Shown here one piece after another: positions 33,039-44,250 of a stretch of DNA of 63,521 bases (position 1 is the stretch's first letter; every line of letters starts with the position of its first letter). The notes under the pieces were generated by a model, which was given only the letters and a program-made list of their open reading frames with translations, was not told the origin of the DNA and made no database searches. This DNA is from Galdieria sulphuraria. Taxonomy: Eukaryota; Rhodophyta; Bangiophyceae; Galdieriales; Galdieriaceae. The stretch is from positions 1-63,521 of the forward strand of contig NW_005178466.1 in NCBI RefSeq assembly GCF_000341285.1, read 5' to 3'. A program made the translations under genes and the position numbers.

Positions 33039-36000
33039 TTAGAGTGATGATGATCTTCTTCGGGTCCAATGATAAGAATGTGGTTCTAATAGAGTCCCAT
33101 TCCAGCTATTCATGGACATCTTTCCTGCTGATGGAAAACAAGTATTTCTATGAATGTACTCAACATGAGGAAATATGAGAGAAAGATTCAATTGAGATGT
33201 GACCAAACGAACAACTTGATAGAGATCTTCAATACAACTTGAAGAATCCTCTGAAAGTGAAGAGTCAAGGCAGTTACTATCTCCATAAACAATCAGATTT
33301 CCTTTTCCATGTCTGCGATATAAAAACACTGGTAGATCTTGTTCCAGAATTATTTCACAAGTAACGTTTTCCAAACTTGTGTAGTTGCCTTGTTCCTGAG
33401 ACAGGATTGGTATGCTTTCCATAGCACTATCGAAATCATTCCTATCATCTTGTGACCATATTCTACGAATATCCTTTTTGTTATGAGCAAACAATATTTG
33501 ACTACCTTCTTGTACAAAGTAGAAACCGTTTCCTGATTGGAAACTTATAGAATGGGTTCCATTACAAGGATCGTCTTGCGTGGAATAATCTGAAGCTTGT
33601 TCTCTCTCGTAAGATGTACACAACGAAGCGTCAAAAACAACATCACCAAACAAAAAACCAAATCGTCTTCCCAAACTGTTGATTCCTTGCATATTTGCAC
33701 CTCCCACAACAGGAGACCACCAACGAGAGGTACTGGCATCCCAATATCGCAAGTCATTCATAGTTTCCTCGTTAAACCATTCAGCAACAAGCAACAAACT
33801 TAAACCGTGATGAAATACAAGTCTATCTACAGCATCGATTTCTTCATCTTCCAACCAATCTTCGGGATCTACACAAAACAGAGCAGTTATTAAATCATCT
33901 GAACAGTTGTTTTCATTCCAAATTTTCTCTAAAGTCGTCCAGGGATAAGAAAATGTCTTCATATCAAAAGGTCCAGAGGTGAATCTTTGATACAGGTTCC
34001 TAAAGTTCGTGAATGGTAGGTCGCCAAACCTGTCCAATAATAACTGTGAATGTTGAATATCGTCAGTAGGAACAAAAGGAATCGGATAGGAAATTTGATG
34101 AAAAGCATCCCATAGTATTATTTTCCTATACAAATTTCGATTCCACTGCGACTTTTCTGCAAGTTGCATATTTACCTTTTCTCTTTCTGATGAACAGACC
34201 AATCTAAATGAACAAGAGTAGACAACTTCATTTCACTGGCATAAGATGTTAAAGTAATACAAAACTTTCCTCTTATCCTTCTCATATTATTATTATTATT
34301 ACCCAAAGACATATCATTCAAGTCAGTGGTATGAGGAAATGCAATAAACAAGTTTAATATACCAACAAAAGGCCAGAAAGAAGAGAGTTCTTTGACATCC
34401 CATAACGGTTTCTCGCCAGATTCCGAAACATATTTTATAGCTTTCACTGAAAATATGGGCGATAATGGAAAGCAAATGACAAGATTCAACTGCAATGATA
34501 AGGGAGGCTTGGCCTCTCCATCAGAGTCAAAGATACAGTGTGGCCACCAAAATGAACAACTTTCAAAGGAAGAGTTGAACAAGAGTCGGAAAGGATAGAC
34601 GGATGCCTCAATTCCTATATTGTTTCTGTGAAATGGTTTTGAAAATCTGTTGTTTCTAGATAAATGGATGCTTTCCAAACTTGCAATGATTCTCTTCTTT
34701 GCCAAACCAAATTCAAACAAACCCATTCCTTGCTCGTAAATACTATTGTTGGACAATGGAATACAACTTTCTCCAAGTATATATCGAACACCAGCCAAAT
34801 TCATATAGAAGAGACGATACTCAAATGGAATGGCAGAAAAGAGTAATGATAAATATCCAGCCAATATAGGTACACCATAAGAAGTTCTGACATCTTTCAT
34901 CATAATCATTTCAAAAAAGACAACTACATAATTACCCACTAAGTCCAACACAGTTTCCAGTCTTTGATTTCAGACCTGAAGATGCTATCGTAACAGCTTC
35001 AACCAGAACATCCGGTTTTGGTCGACCGATTATTTGCGTATATTCAAGAAATTGTTCTAAGGATAGCGAATCAGCAGTAATTTTGTTATAAGAATGATTC
35101 ATCAAAAGCAATGATGAGTCATCTACAATCTTTCGGAACTGTTGCTCTTCCAAAGTCATTCCTCTTGAAGAAAAGGAAGCAATCTTATGACGACTATCAA
35201 CTGCACCAATACTTATGGCTTCTTTCATGGAAGAAGGATGTGAATGTGTTCCAAATAAAGGTCCATCATTGCCTGCAGCTGTGAGTATTACGACTCCATT
35301 GGCGACTACTTCTCGAATCTATCAAAAGTGAACATGAAATAAAAAGGGGACTGTACCGATATACTTGCCTTATCTATCAGAGGTTGATCCTCATAATCAC
35401 CACCACCTATTGACATGCATATAATATGTACATTAGAAAGCAATACATCATTCAAAGCATCTAAGATCCAGGAAGTATACGTTAAACCGTCTCTATTCAT
35501 TATCTTATGTATGAATAGTTCGACTGCAGGAGCAACTCCAGGACAGTCTTTATCTGAACTACCAAGAATACTGGCTATGTGTGTCCCATGACCCAAATAG
35601 TCATAATTATCCTGGTCACTAGTCCAGTCAATCATACGAATGACACGTAAAGAGTCTAACTGTGAAGCCTCCACTCCAGAGTCTAAGATGGCTACTCGAA
35701 TACCATCTCCTCTCGAATATTTGTTCCAAAAATTTCTGATCTCGTCGTCAACTATTCTCTTTGCTTGACCAAAAGAAAGATATGAAACGTCAACCCTTTG
35801 CTATGCTACTTGTTAGTCTTTCCAGGAAAACAATTTGTCTCTATGACTACGTACACTAAGACGATACGCACTTCCAAGATATCTTGTTGTATTATCAACA
35901 CTCAACGTATTACTGTTATTATAAGCTAAACTAATGTCAAAAATTCTTGTGAGGTATCAGAGGATATGCCAACCTCCGCTAGATCCGCAGTCAATACATT

Positions 36001-36119
36001 TCCTATAGAAAAGAAATCAGTCGAAAACTATAGAAAGATGTCCTTGCGTACTTGTTCCCAGTAGTGAATACTTTGACCAAGCAAAGTATTCCTAGAATAA
36101 TCAAAGCAACTTTGGCCAT
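33039..36119 (-). CDS. MBTPS1: Site-1 protease (membrane-bound transcription factor peptidase, subtilisin family)
   Basis: S1P (SKI-1) cleaves ER-derived transcription factors and other secretory proteins in the Golgi lumen. A signal peptide (MAKVALIILGILCLVKVF) precedes the catalytic domain, in which the Asp lies in RVAILDSGVEAS, the His in YDYLGHGTHIASIL, the oxyanion Asn in LTAAGNDGPLFGT and the Ser in GLSGTSYGVPILAGYL, the last spanning an intron. The S1P-specific second half is clear: IILWDAFHQISYP, WWSPVVGGANMQGINSLGRR and LIVYGDSNCLDSS. The C-terminus ends WTRRRSSSL with no membrane helix, unlike animal S1P. The N-terminal exon joins (35960-36119) and the join near 34185 are uncertain. 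The span may be slightly off at the 5' end. Confidence 0.87.
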
Positions 36120-36899
36120 AAGTTTTTTTGAAAAAACACTGATAGTGATTAGAGTAGAGATAGTACAATGTAAAGCCAATTGAACCAAGTCCTTCGGAAA
36201 CATTCCCATAAAGATGACAACGTATCTTAGTTTTATGAGCAAACAATTGGATTTAAAGAAAATAAGGATTCAATTCTTTCGAGTCTGGCCACTATCATGT
36301 TTGACTCTTATTCAGGTCATATTTCAATAGCCAAGTTTGAACGATTCTACTCCAACGAAATTTACAATGAAAATAAAGTAAGTATTCATTCATCCAATGC
36401 CTTTATGTATGGTAAATCGTCTTTTAAGGAAAGTTATTAATTTTGTTTGCTAAATTCAGTATAATCTCTAAGAATTCAACTTTGAATCAACCATAGAGGA
36501 CATTTCACTTACTTATGCACAAGAGAATGACGGCGGTCAAACTTTTCATGAACAATCTATATTTCTCGGAACTCTCTCTACTCCTTTCGAAAGTTCTAAG
36601 AGAAACTTTCCAAGGAAAAACTCAAGATACAGAAATTGTTTAGGATAATGGAGAGAAGCAAGACTGACTATATTACCCAATGGGAAGCTTTCTTGGATGA
36701 AGTGAGAATATCCATACACATTATTCGAAAAAGGGTGGTCCTTGTATGACATTGATTTTAGGCGTCTTCATTTCTATTGGAGACTTTATTTATGGAACGA
36801 ATCAATGAGTTATTAGTAGAGCAGCGTTATTCATGCCAAAGGATCACAGTTTGACATCTGGAAAAGGAGTCTATGATAACTGGTTTCATGCTTTGAAGA
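36120..36899. other. Low-coding region upstream of site-1 protease
   Basis: Only short interrupted frames are seen. A few peptides near 36540-36770 could be remnants of the decayed transporter that is recognisable further right, but I cannot assign them. No RNA gene or repeat is apparent. Confidence 0.3.
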
Positions 36900-37880
36900 G
36901 GAGTTCTTGGAGCAAAAAGTAGTTGAAACATTTTCATACATGCCCATAGTTCTCAACTCTTGAGATATGAATGGCGAAGAGACTCTTATCAATTTATGAT
37001 TAGCTTTGGGCTGCTTTGTGCCTACATAGGTGCATCCATATTTGTGAATGATTCTTGGTCATCGAAGATACTTTGTTTTCTATTTTGCTCATTGCCATGT
37101 TCACCATGCCAGAAACTTATAGATAGTTAATCGAAAAGAAGGGAGTTTGAGAAACTTCAATTTTGAAGAAGATAGAAATGAGTAGTTTAACATTATGTGA
37201 AAGATGAAAACGACATTTGGATCTGAGTACATAGTTGTCATGATGATGTTACCTTTGGAGTCGTTGTTGCAATTCTCGAAGAGTGTTCTGATATGAACTC
37301 TATCCATTATTACATGTCTACCTTGAAAAAGTTGGACTGAATGGAGTTGATGCACTATATTTGAGCAAGAATGATAAAAAATGGTTCCCCTTTTTACTAT
37401 TCGAGTCATCTATTTGATGAGAAGAAGTGCTTTATGGTGGAGTATTTATGTATTGACTGCGTTAGCATTGGATATAGTTTAGGAGCCTCCAATATTCATA
37501 AATAGGAGAAATTATATACATTTTGGGTATTTTTACATGTTTTTTAGGAATTTGATAAGGAACTTTTTATACACACTGGTCATCGATTCTGAGATATTTC
37601 CAACCTGTATCCGTAGTAAAGGAATGGCACATAGAACGTAGTGGTGAACCTGTATTGGAAGTCACTATCACTACTTAACCATTTATACAAGAATGAAAAC
37701 TGCGATGACTGGTCCTGGCATTTGTTATCGGATTTTATTGGAGGCTTCGTAGTAATTTCTTGGTTTTTATGGAGTAGAAAACGTAAAGCAAGACTTGGAA
37801 GAAATAGAGGCACTTCCATGTCTACGTCTACTTTGGCAAAGCCAAAATGGAATCATGTCAAGAAAGAGACGGATGAATGA
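36900..37880 (+). pseudogene. Decayed MFS sugar-transporter-like gene
   Basis: In different frames on the plus strand, in the expected order, there are traces of a major facilitator sugar porter. These are TLFSILLIAMFTMPETYR then LIEKK (compare ...PESPRWLIEKGR) near 37070-37140, MNSIHYYMSTLKKLDMNG near 37290-37340, EIFPTCIRSKGMA near 37590-37625 and VENVKQDLEEIEALP near 37775-37820 (compare the terminal PETKGLTLEEI). They are split by many stops and frame changes, so this is an old pseudogene of a host gene family rather than a multi-exon gene. The left end is not clear. Two better-preserved relatives are on the right side of the window. Confidence 0.5.
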
Positions 37881-38411
37881 CTGCAATGGAAAATAATTAT
37901 CTCCATGTTGTCTTTTTGTTCACTGTCATATAATTTCCAACGAAAAATTGTATCCATTGTCTTTGCAGGAAATTGTGATCATATCTTCTACTTGAAAGAG
38001 GAGACTAGTACTGATCCACTACTGTGGCCTCGTCTCTAGTTGAAAAAACGAGTGACTAGTTGTGGATTACATATCTTGATCACAGAATAGAATAATAAAA
38101 AATGATCATTCATGGGAGGGGAGAAGGAAGAGGAGGAGGATTGAGAAAATGCTCGATTGTCACGTCATGTGGGAGAAGAGAAAGACTTCAAACGAGACTT
38201 GCTTGCAATATCTTTTTATCGTCGACGTTGGCAACAACTGCACGGTTTCCAAAGCAAACAAGTATTTTGCACCGCCTTTGAGGGATTGGAGGGTTGGCGT
38301 ATTTCAGAAGCCCTCGCCTTTTGTAAGTATGAACACAAGTTCTACATTGCCCTTTTAACAACTCGATGAAAGACTGCAACCTGGAGGCAAAAGTCTTCTA
38401 AATATATCCTT
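37881..38411. other. Intergenic region with an unassigned plus-strand stretch
   Basis: Near 38157-38369 a frame reads DLLAISFYRRRWQQLHGF and is followed by a splice-like GTAAGT (about 38321) and an AG near 38370. It could be a 5' exon of the next gene, but the join I tried did not give a convincing protein. Otherwise nothing was recognised. Confidence 0.3.
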
Positions 38412-39227
38412 ATGAATCATAGTTTGAATGACGTATGCATTAGACTCTGTAGGCGTTTTCAGCAGGATGGACTTGTGAGGCAGTCGTTGAGCCTTTGTAG
38501 AAGGGGTGTGTTGACTCTGGCTTCCGTTTGCACAGTGTTGTCAGCAAAACCTTTCTGTATGTCTGCTGAAACCAATCTTATGAGTCCCTCTTCTTTACTA
38601 GTGCCCCAGGAGACTTGTACAACAGCGGTGAGAAAGTTTTCAAGAAACAGTGACGATAGGAAGAGCATGCTTACTTTGGCGACAACAATACAGCCTATTC
38701 TTCGAACACAAGGAAAAACAGAAAAGTCACTTGATTTTAACACTCTCCTAGCTTTGTATTTCCTCACCTTCATAGCTTTGGTGCGTTTGTGTTTTTTGTT
38801 GGTTACTTATTTTCAACAACGTCGAAAGGAACAGCAGATACAAAGAGAGAATGAAGCAGGAGCAGAAAGTGTATCTACTTTAGCTGATGACAAGGATGCT
38901 ATTGAAAACTTTCGTCGAAGAATGAATGAATTCTCTGTAGAAACCGATGAAGATGAAGATGACGAGTTGGAAAGTGAAGAAGAGGAACTGAGGAATGGTC
39001 GTAGACGTTCCATTGACGGAAGAAGATTCTCTGGTGGCTGGAGAAAAGGTGGTATGGGAACTAAGCAACCATCTTCATCATCTTCCATAGTGTTTGAAAG
39101 ACCCAACGACCCAAAGGAGCGGCCTTCTTCAGGAGTTTCTCCTGAGCAAATCGAAATGCTGAAACGAATGTATGGCGGTGATATAAATGTCGATGACAAT
39201 GAAAAGGACAAGAAGAACCCCAAATGA
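38412..39227 (+). CDS. Uncharacterised protein with leader, one membrane helix and acidic tail
   Basis: I do not recognise this 271-residue single-exon frame. The N-terminal about 100 residues are basic with many Ser and Thr, like an organelle transit peptide. A membrane helix (LLALYFLTFIALVRLCFLLV) lies near residues 112-131. The rest is charged and probably disordered, with an acidic run (TDEDEDDELESEEEELRNGR) and an Arg/Gly/Ser-rich segment, ending EQIEMLKRMYGGDINVDDNE and a basic tail. The layout suggests a single-span organelle membrane protein with an exposed tail. It converges with MPDU1, whose stop lies 53 bp on. Confidence 0.6.
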   Translation: MNHSLNDVCIRLCRRFQQDGLVRQSLSLCRRGVLTLASVCTVLSAKPFCMSAETNLMSPSSLLVPQETCTTAVRKFSRNSDDRKSMLTLATTIQPILRTQGKTEKSLDFNTLLALYFLTFIALVRLCFLLVTYFQQRRKEQQIQRENEAGAESVSTLADDKDAIENFRRRMNEFSVETDEDEDDELESEEEELRNGRRRSIDGRRFSGGWRKGGMGTKQPSSSSSIVFERPNDPKERPSSGVSPEQIEMLKRMYGGDINVDDNEKDKKNPK

Positions 39228-39280
39228 TGGCAAAGAAAGATTACTCGGAATGTCATGTTGAAACTCTTCATTTATGGCAA

Positions 39281-40215
39281 TCATTCTTCCTTATTCTTTT
39301 TAGACTTGAAGTAACGATAATAAATGAGTTGTAAACATAGTATTCCATTGAGCAATGTTGAGACGACGTATCCAAAGAGTACTAAATTATCTTTGACATC
39401 TTGAGCAGTTGTCCAAATTCTCGTGCAAGCACCACCAAATATTCCTAAGCATGTAATAAGGCTCAATGTACCTCCAGACTTATTCTTGAAAATGTTATAA
39501 ATTTGTGGAATTCGAGAAGCCATTGCTGTAAGTATATTGCAAGTCACCAGTAGGCGCAACAAATGCAAAGGCATCCATAAACTCGTCATGAAGAATATGA
39601 GAGCAATAAAGAATACAACAATGCCTCAAAATAACTTGAGCAATTTCACACACCTCTCACGATACTTACCTATTGCCTGGATATCTAAATGACGATAGCG
39701 ATAGGATAAAAATAGAATGAACAAGTTTTGCAACGCCAGCAACGAGAAATCTCCGTAAGAAGAAAGAGGATACCCTTCTCTACGATGATAGGCAAGATTG
39801 TACACATAACCAAATGTTTCGATACAAAGAGCTGCAGTGCTAATTCCTTGGGCCGAACTTGCTCGTATTATGGACCATATTTGAGGAAGTTTAATAACCC
39901 CAGCAAACGCAACAACACAAAAAGCTAGAAAACTGGCCAAAAGGATAAACTTGGAACCAAATATTCTTTAAATACTCTACCGTGTAATAGTATCTCTACA
40001 AAATATTTTTACAACTCACATAATATCCAGTACAACATCTTACTTTAAACAAACAAGGTCGAAGAAAATAACTTCCAAATCTTTCAAACTATTTACTTCT
40101 CTACAACTAGGTGGAAGGAACCTACTCTGCAATTATTCAAAGTACTCGGCTCACAGAAGCATTCCAAAAACTTACCTACTTACGACAGTCACCAAAATAT
40201 TCATCGTTCCTCAAC
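39281..40215 (-). CDS. MPDU1: MPDU1/Lec35-type PQ-loop protein, N-terminal exons uncertain
   Basis: MPDU1 is an ER membrane protein needed to use dolichol-phosphate mannose and glucose in glycan assembly. The two PQ-loop repeats are visible: FAGVIKLPQIWSIIRASSAQ with GISTAALCIETFGYVYNLAY, and MASRIPQIYNIFKNKSGGTL then SLITCLGIFGGACTRIWTTA. The C-terminus NGILCLQLIYYRYFKSKKNK matches the family. The first exons are inferred: an upstream exon reading SLKDLEVIFFDLVCL (about 40050-40100) fits the family, and a possible start lies near 40215. Stop and the two main exons are secure. It is head-to-head with TRAPPC4. Confidence 0.78.
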
Positions 40216-40267
40216 GAATTATTGCGAACTGTGGCGCCATTTTGTTTCTTTTTTTTGTGCGTGTGAC

Positions 40268-40794
40268 ATGTTGTTGAGTTTATTTGTGGTCAACAAAGCT
40301 GGCGGTCTCATTTATCAACAAAACTTTTCAGACACTGCAGCAAAACTATCTTCCAATGATTATCTCCGATTAGCTTCTACATTTCATAGGTAACGCCCTA
40401 TCCATAGTCTGTTGTGGTTGATTCTCACGATCCACGTCCAGTATACAAGCTATTTCTAGGCAACTTTCTCCCGCACACTCTCGTTTTGGGTTTGGAATTG
40501 AAAGAATAGAAACGGATACTTTTGTTTTACAAGCCTTTCAATCACAAACAGGAGTGAAGTTTGTTGCAACAGCGTCACCGGAAACGAAGAACTTGAAGAA
40601 CTTTTTGGTATGAATTTTTCACAGAACCTTTTTTGGCTTGCTTACAGATGGGTATGTAAGAGACGTGTATATGATTTGTATGCAGACTATGTTTTGAAAA
40701 ACCCGTTTTATGAACTGGATATGCCGATTCGTTGTGAATTATGGGAAGTTATGTTGCAACTTGCAGTTGAGGAACACCAACGTTCCAATTCTTG
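40268..40794 (+). CDS. TRAPPC4: TRAPP complex subunit 4 (Trs23-like), short form
   Basis: TRAPPC4 is a longin-fold core subunit of the TRAPP Rab1/Ypt1 exchange factor for ER-Golgi traffic. The start MLLSLFVVNKAGGLIYQQ, the segment LRLASTFHSIQAISRQLSPA, GFGIERIETDTFVLQAFQSQ then TGVKFVATASPET, and RRVYDLYADYVLKNPFYELD MPIRCELW are the family signatures. Two introns restore the frame: the first ends at AG before TATACAAGC, the second at GTATGTAAG before AGACGTG. The PDZ-like insert of animal TRAPPC4 between the first and second longin strands is missing, giving about 140 residues. Confidence 0.88.
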
Positions 40795-40938
40795 AGTCAA
40801 GTTTGTCTCCGCAAATTTTTTATGTTGAAAGAGTAGGACAAGGATTGAAAATAACACAAGTTTTGAACATATTAAGGCTATGAGCTGATTTAAGAGATAT
40901 AAAAAAGTGAGTAAAAAATTGTTTTGGTTGGGTGGAAT

Positions 40939-41743
40939 ATGATTTCAACAGCGCTTTTTGTTACACACTTGAATATTCAATCCAAGCAATCAAGTTTTAC
41001 CTGTCGCGGTTGCTTGAGTTGGAAAAGCAAGGCTATTTTTCAATATTGTCTCTTTCGAAGGAGCTTCATCGGGAAACGAAACAAATCTCTTTCACTGTTT
41101 TCAGTACAGACAGGTTGGAATCGGAGGGTTTTATTGCAGACTGTAGCCTGTCTTTGCACTTTGCCTTTTTTTCATTCGTGTCTTGTTCATTCAGCTAGTA
41201 ATGATGAAGTTGTGCTTCCTGATGGAGTCCGGTTTTGGTTAGTGAAAAGAGGTACTGGGAAGGTACATCCAGCTTTAGGGTAAGAAGATATTTACCAACG
41301 ACTAAAACACGGGAAATATGTATTACTCTAGAGACCTTGTTGGTATCCGTTTTCGTGCCAAATATGGAGACTATGTATTTGACGACATTATGGAGTCTGA
41401 GCAGCCTTACTACTTGAGGATTGGCAGTAACATTGTGATCCAAGTTAGTACTGTTGTACCATCTGTTGAGAATACTGTTGAGTTTTAGGGCGTCGAGGAA
41501 GTGTTACCATTGATGAACGTGGGTGATTTGGTTCATATTGTGGTTCCAAGCAATGCAGCGTTTGGTTCCAAAGGAAGGAGAGCTAGTCCAGGAAAGAGAG
41601 CTATTCCGCCAAATGCGACCATTGAGGTATTGTTTGAATAGTTCACAGTTACGCCGCTCAAATATTTACTCTAGTACGACTTGGAACTTGCGGAACTCCC
41701 CGGAAAAGAGGATTTCACGCCGGAAGTACTTGATTCACCTTAA
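40939..41743 (+). CDS. FKBP-type peptidyl-prolyl isomerase, predicted thylakoid-lumen
   Basis: FKBPs catalyse proline isomerisation. A long leader (about 75 residues) is followed by a twin-arginine and hydrophobic segment, NRRVLLQTVACLCTLPFF, then the mature start after HSASNDEV. That bipartite form points to Tat-type import into the thylakoid lumen. The domain shows VRFWLVKRGTGKVHPALG, VGIRFRAKYGDYVFDDI, GVEEVLPLMNVGDLVHIVVP, then SNAAFGSKGRRASPGKRAIP, and YDLELAELPGK. The canonical aromatic active-site residues are only partly present, as in many lumenal FKBPs. Three introns are needed. The start ATG at 40939 opens the leader. Confidence 0.85.
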
Positions 41744-41826
41744 GTAGGAATAGAACAAAAAACCTATCCCTTATAGCAAGTAAATTTTTAGCTTTCCCAC
41801 TCGTTTATCTTTTGTACACGCTTCTT

Positions 41827-42508
41827 TCAAGTCCTATCCGAGATACGTCTCCAATACCAAGGATCGCTTTGTAGCTTTTCTTGAAACTTTTGAAACCATT
41901 TATCTACTAGTGCTAAACCACCTGGGCCCATAGACTGACCAAAAGATTCCACAAAACGAAAAAAATCTGTTGCAATGCCTCGAACTAGAAGCTGAAGATC
42001 CGACTGATCTAGAACAATGGTAGGACTGTTTGGAACTGCTAAAGCTGCTTCCGACATATTTTCAATAGAAATACCCAACTTGAACCAAGTTATCGAAAAC
42101 AAAATGTTTTCCATCGTACTTACTTCTATCATAACATTTTCGGAGGCTGACTGCGCTGGTAACTTTAAAGTGCACAATTTGCTTGGACAATCGTTCCCAA
42201 TCAAACCAACAAAAGACCAGTTTTCATACGGCGGAACGCTACAAAGCATTCGTTCAAGTATCACTTCAGTTTCACAGTAAAGGAACCAACCTCCAATACA
42301 AAGATGCTACTGTGTTCGCAGGAAGAGAAGCGCCAGGTAGCAGAAAGAAAAGAAACGAGGATCCTAAAAACTTGGCTGGAAACTGAGCTACGAATTTTTC
42401 TGGTTGTACCTAAGCATAATGACATTATTATATTCCAAGTACTTCTCATGAGCAAACCTGCTGAAACTGAGTGAATATCGGACAAGACGGGACTCCCAAA
42501 CCGAACAT
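41827..42508 (-). CDS. HIKESHI: Hikeshi/Opi10-like HSP70 nuclear import carrier
   Basis: Hikeshi carries HSP70 into the nucleus during heat stress. The start MFGLGVPSCPIFTQFQQ joins via an intron to VQPEKFVAQFPAKFLGSSFL, FFLLPGASLPANT, then VPPYENWSFVGLIGNDCPSK, GISIENMSEAALAVP, and the C-terminal WFQKFQEKLQSDPWYWRRI. These match the family's N-terminal jelly-roll-like and C-terminal helical parts in order and total length (about 200 residues). Two introns are required. The HSP70-binding FLLPG-type segment (compare FMLGTIPFP) is kept. It lies 80 bp downstream of the CPO-like gene on the same strand. Confidence 0.85.
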
Positions 42509-42588
42509 TTATCCTTTAAAGAAATTTTTCCATGACCCTTTCCACATAAGGAAATAGGATCATTTTACCACAAGACAATGAGCAATCT

Positions 42589-44052
42589 CTAAAACCACCC
42601 AATATAACCGAGAGGATCTATTTGTGAACTATTTCTACCCGAGCGAAGTTCTGCAATAACTTTTGCAGCAGCTGTACCTGGTGGAGGAAAGAGATTAAAA
42701 CGCCACATAGCCAAGGGTGCTTCTTCACAAAAAGAAGATTCCAAAACTGTGCCTCCTGATAAACTATACGTGTCCCAAGTATAACTGGATTCTGCAGATG
42801 GATCGAGATGAAAGAAACCCAAGTGAGGATTCCTACTCTTGTTTCGCTTCAGTTGCTTGAAAGACGGGCTTTGTTTGCGAGTCAACGGCAAATAGCTAAA
42901 ATTGGAACTTTTGTTGAGGAAATATTGCAAAAAGAATGCTTACTTACACAGATAACAAGGAATCCATGACATCATTCGTGAAAGCGAAAGCTCTGGATCG
43001 TCCACGTTCAACCGTGTCAAAATCTCCTAATAGGTTTCCAAAGGGAATGGGTTCTTGTGATGGGTCGCGAACGAAAGGAATGATGGAGCGGTGTTTCTCG
43101 CATAACTGTTTCCAATGACTATAAACAAGTTTTGCCTCCTAATGACATGGTATGAGATCATCATATTTGTACAAAGTTGTATAGTCACTAACTTTGGCAA
43201 ATATACTAGTTGAACTCGAGGCAGAAATAATCAAGTCGACGCTACCAACAAACCACCAAAGGCCTCCATGATTTAACTCAAAGTAACGTACTATCGATAG
43301 TAATGAAAGCACTCTTTCAAATTTATAGTCAACTTACAATCTGCACGAAATATTGGTGTATGCACGTTCCTGGGTTCTAAAAAGAGACTAACTCCGGCAA
43401 TGTCTAGGTTTTCAGTAAGTGGTGTTGCCGAGGTCACGTTCAGAGTTTGTACCCAAACAACGTGCGCATTTCTTCTTCCTTGATAGAACCTATATAACTG
43501 CTTTGAAAATACATTTGCACTCCAAGCACTAAGAAGCTACTACCTTCTGCCTATCAGTGGATGTCGTTCTTTTTGAGATGCTCTCCAGACATCGACAAAA
43601 GCTCTGGAGAATTTCCTACCACCCAGCATACGTGAACTTTTTCGGTCACTCCAAATGCTCTTGGAAGGTGGACACCAATTAAATAAGGAAGGAATCTCGT
43701 CTTTGCTCCAGTCACTATCCGACCCGCCCTGTATACTACTGTAGTCGGACAAACTACTGTCATCCTTGGCATCTCCACAACTATAAAATTTACCCAATCC
43801 GTCGACTTGTGCGGTATCTTTGCAGATGGATTCTTGTGCCCTTAGAGCCAAGAAGGTAAAAACGTCAGCTGCCGAGAAAGGAGCACCCGAGCTTTCCAGA
43901 CTCAAAGACGACTTGAGACTAGTATATTTTCCAAGTTTAGAATACACAGGTAAACGTTTTTTTCTGTGACAAAATGGGCAATGAAACGGTCTCTTCAAGA
44001 GGTAAACCTGAACTAGTTGTTGTTGACAGCATAAAAAAGCATTCCAGTGCAT
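42589..44052 (-). CDS. Divergent coproporphyrinogen III oxidase-like protein, catalytic His replaced
   Basis: The protein follows the aerobic coproporphyrinogen oxidase (HemF) layout. A leader is followed by AQESICKDTAQVDGLGKFYS, then AGVSLFLEPRNVHTPIF and CRYFEL, GGLWWFVGSVDLIISA, and a final exon GTVLESSFCEEAPLAMWRFN with a LFPPPGTAAAKVIAELRSGR tail. In true enzymes the third block reads PTxHFNYRYFE and WWFGGGxDLTP; here the His is replaced by Arg and the GGG and LTP residues are lost, while RYFE and one Asp remain. A Ser-rich stretch replaces the usual N-terminal half. Several introns are needed. It therefore looks like a former haem/chlorophyll-pathway enzyme turned into a non-catalytic or altered-function protein. 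The family assignment is from motif order and needs a structure-based check. Confidence 0.62.
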
Positions 44053-44250
44053 TTTCAATTCTTTTCAATTATCCATACAACATTTTCAAAATGGCGCTCA
44101 ATTGCATTTTTTTCTTTCCAAGCGAAACGGAATGGGACTCACTGCTACGAATCAGAGTTTAAAGGCACAAAGAAATTTCTATGTAGCCATATGTAGAAAC
44201 TTTATAGGTATCTAGAATATTAGTTGTTCTGGAACTATTTTAGTAATTCT

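Noticed and set aside
38813-39271. Minus-strand Ser-rich frame opposite the unknown 38.4-kb gene
   Set aside because: Its Ser run mirrors the acidic Glu/Asp codons of the plus-strand gene, so it is a shadow frame.
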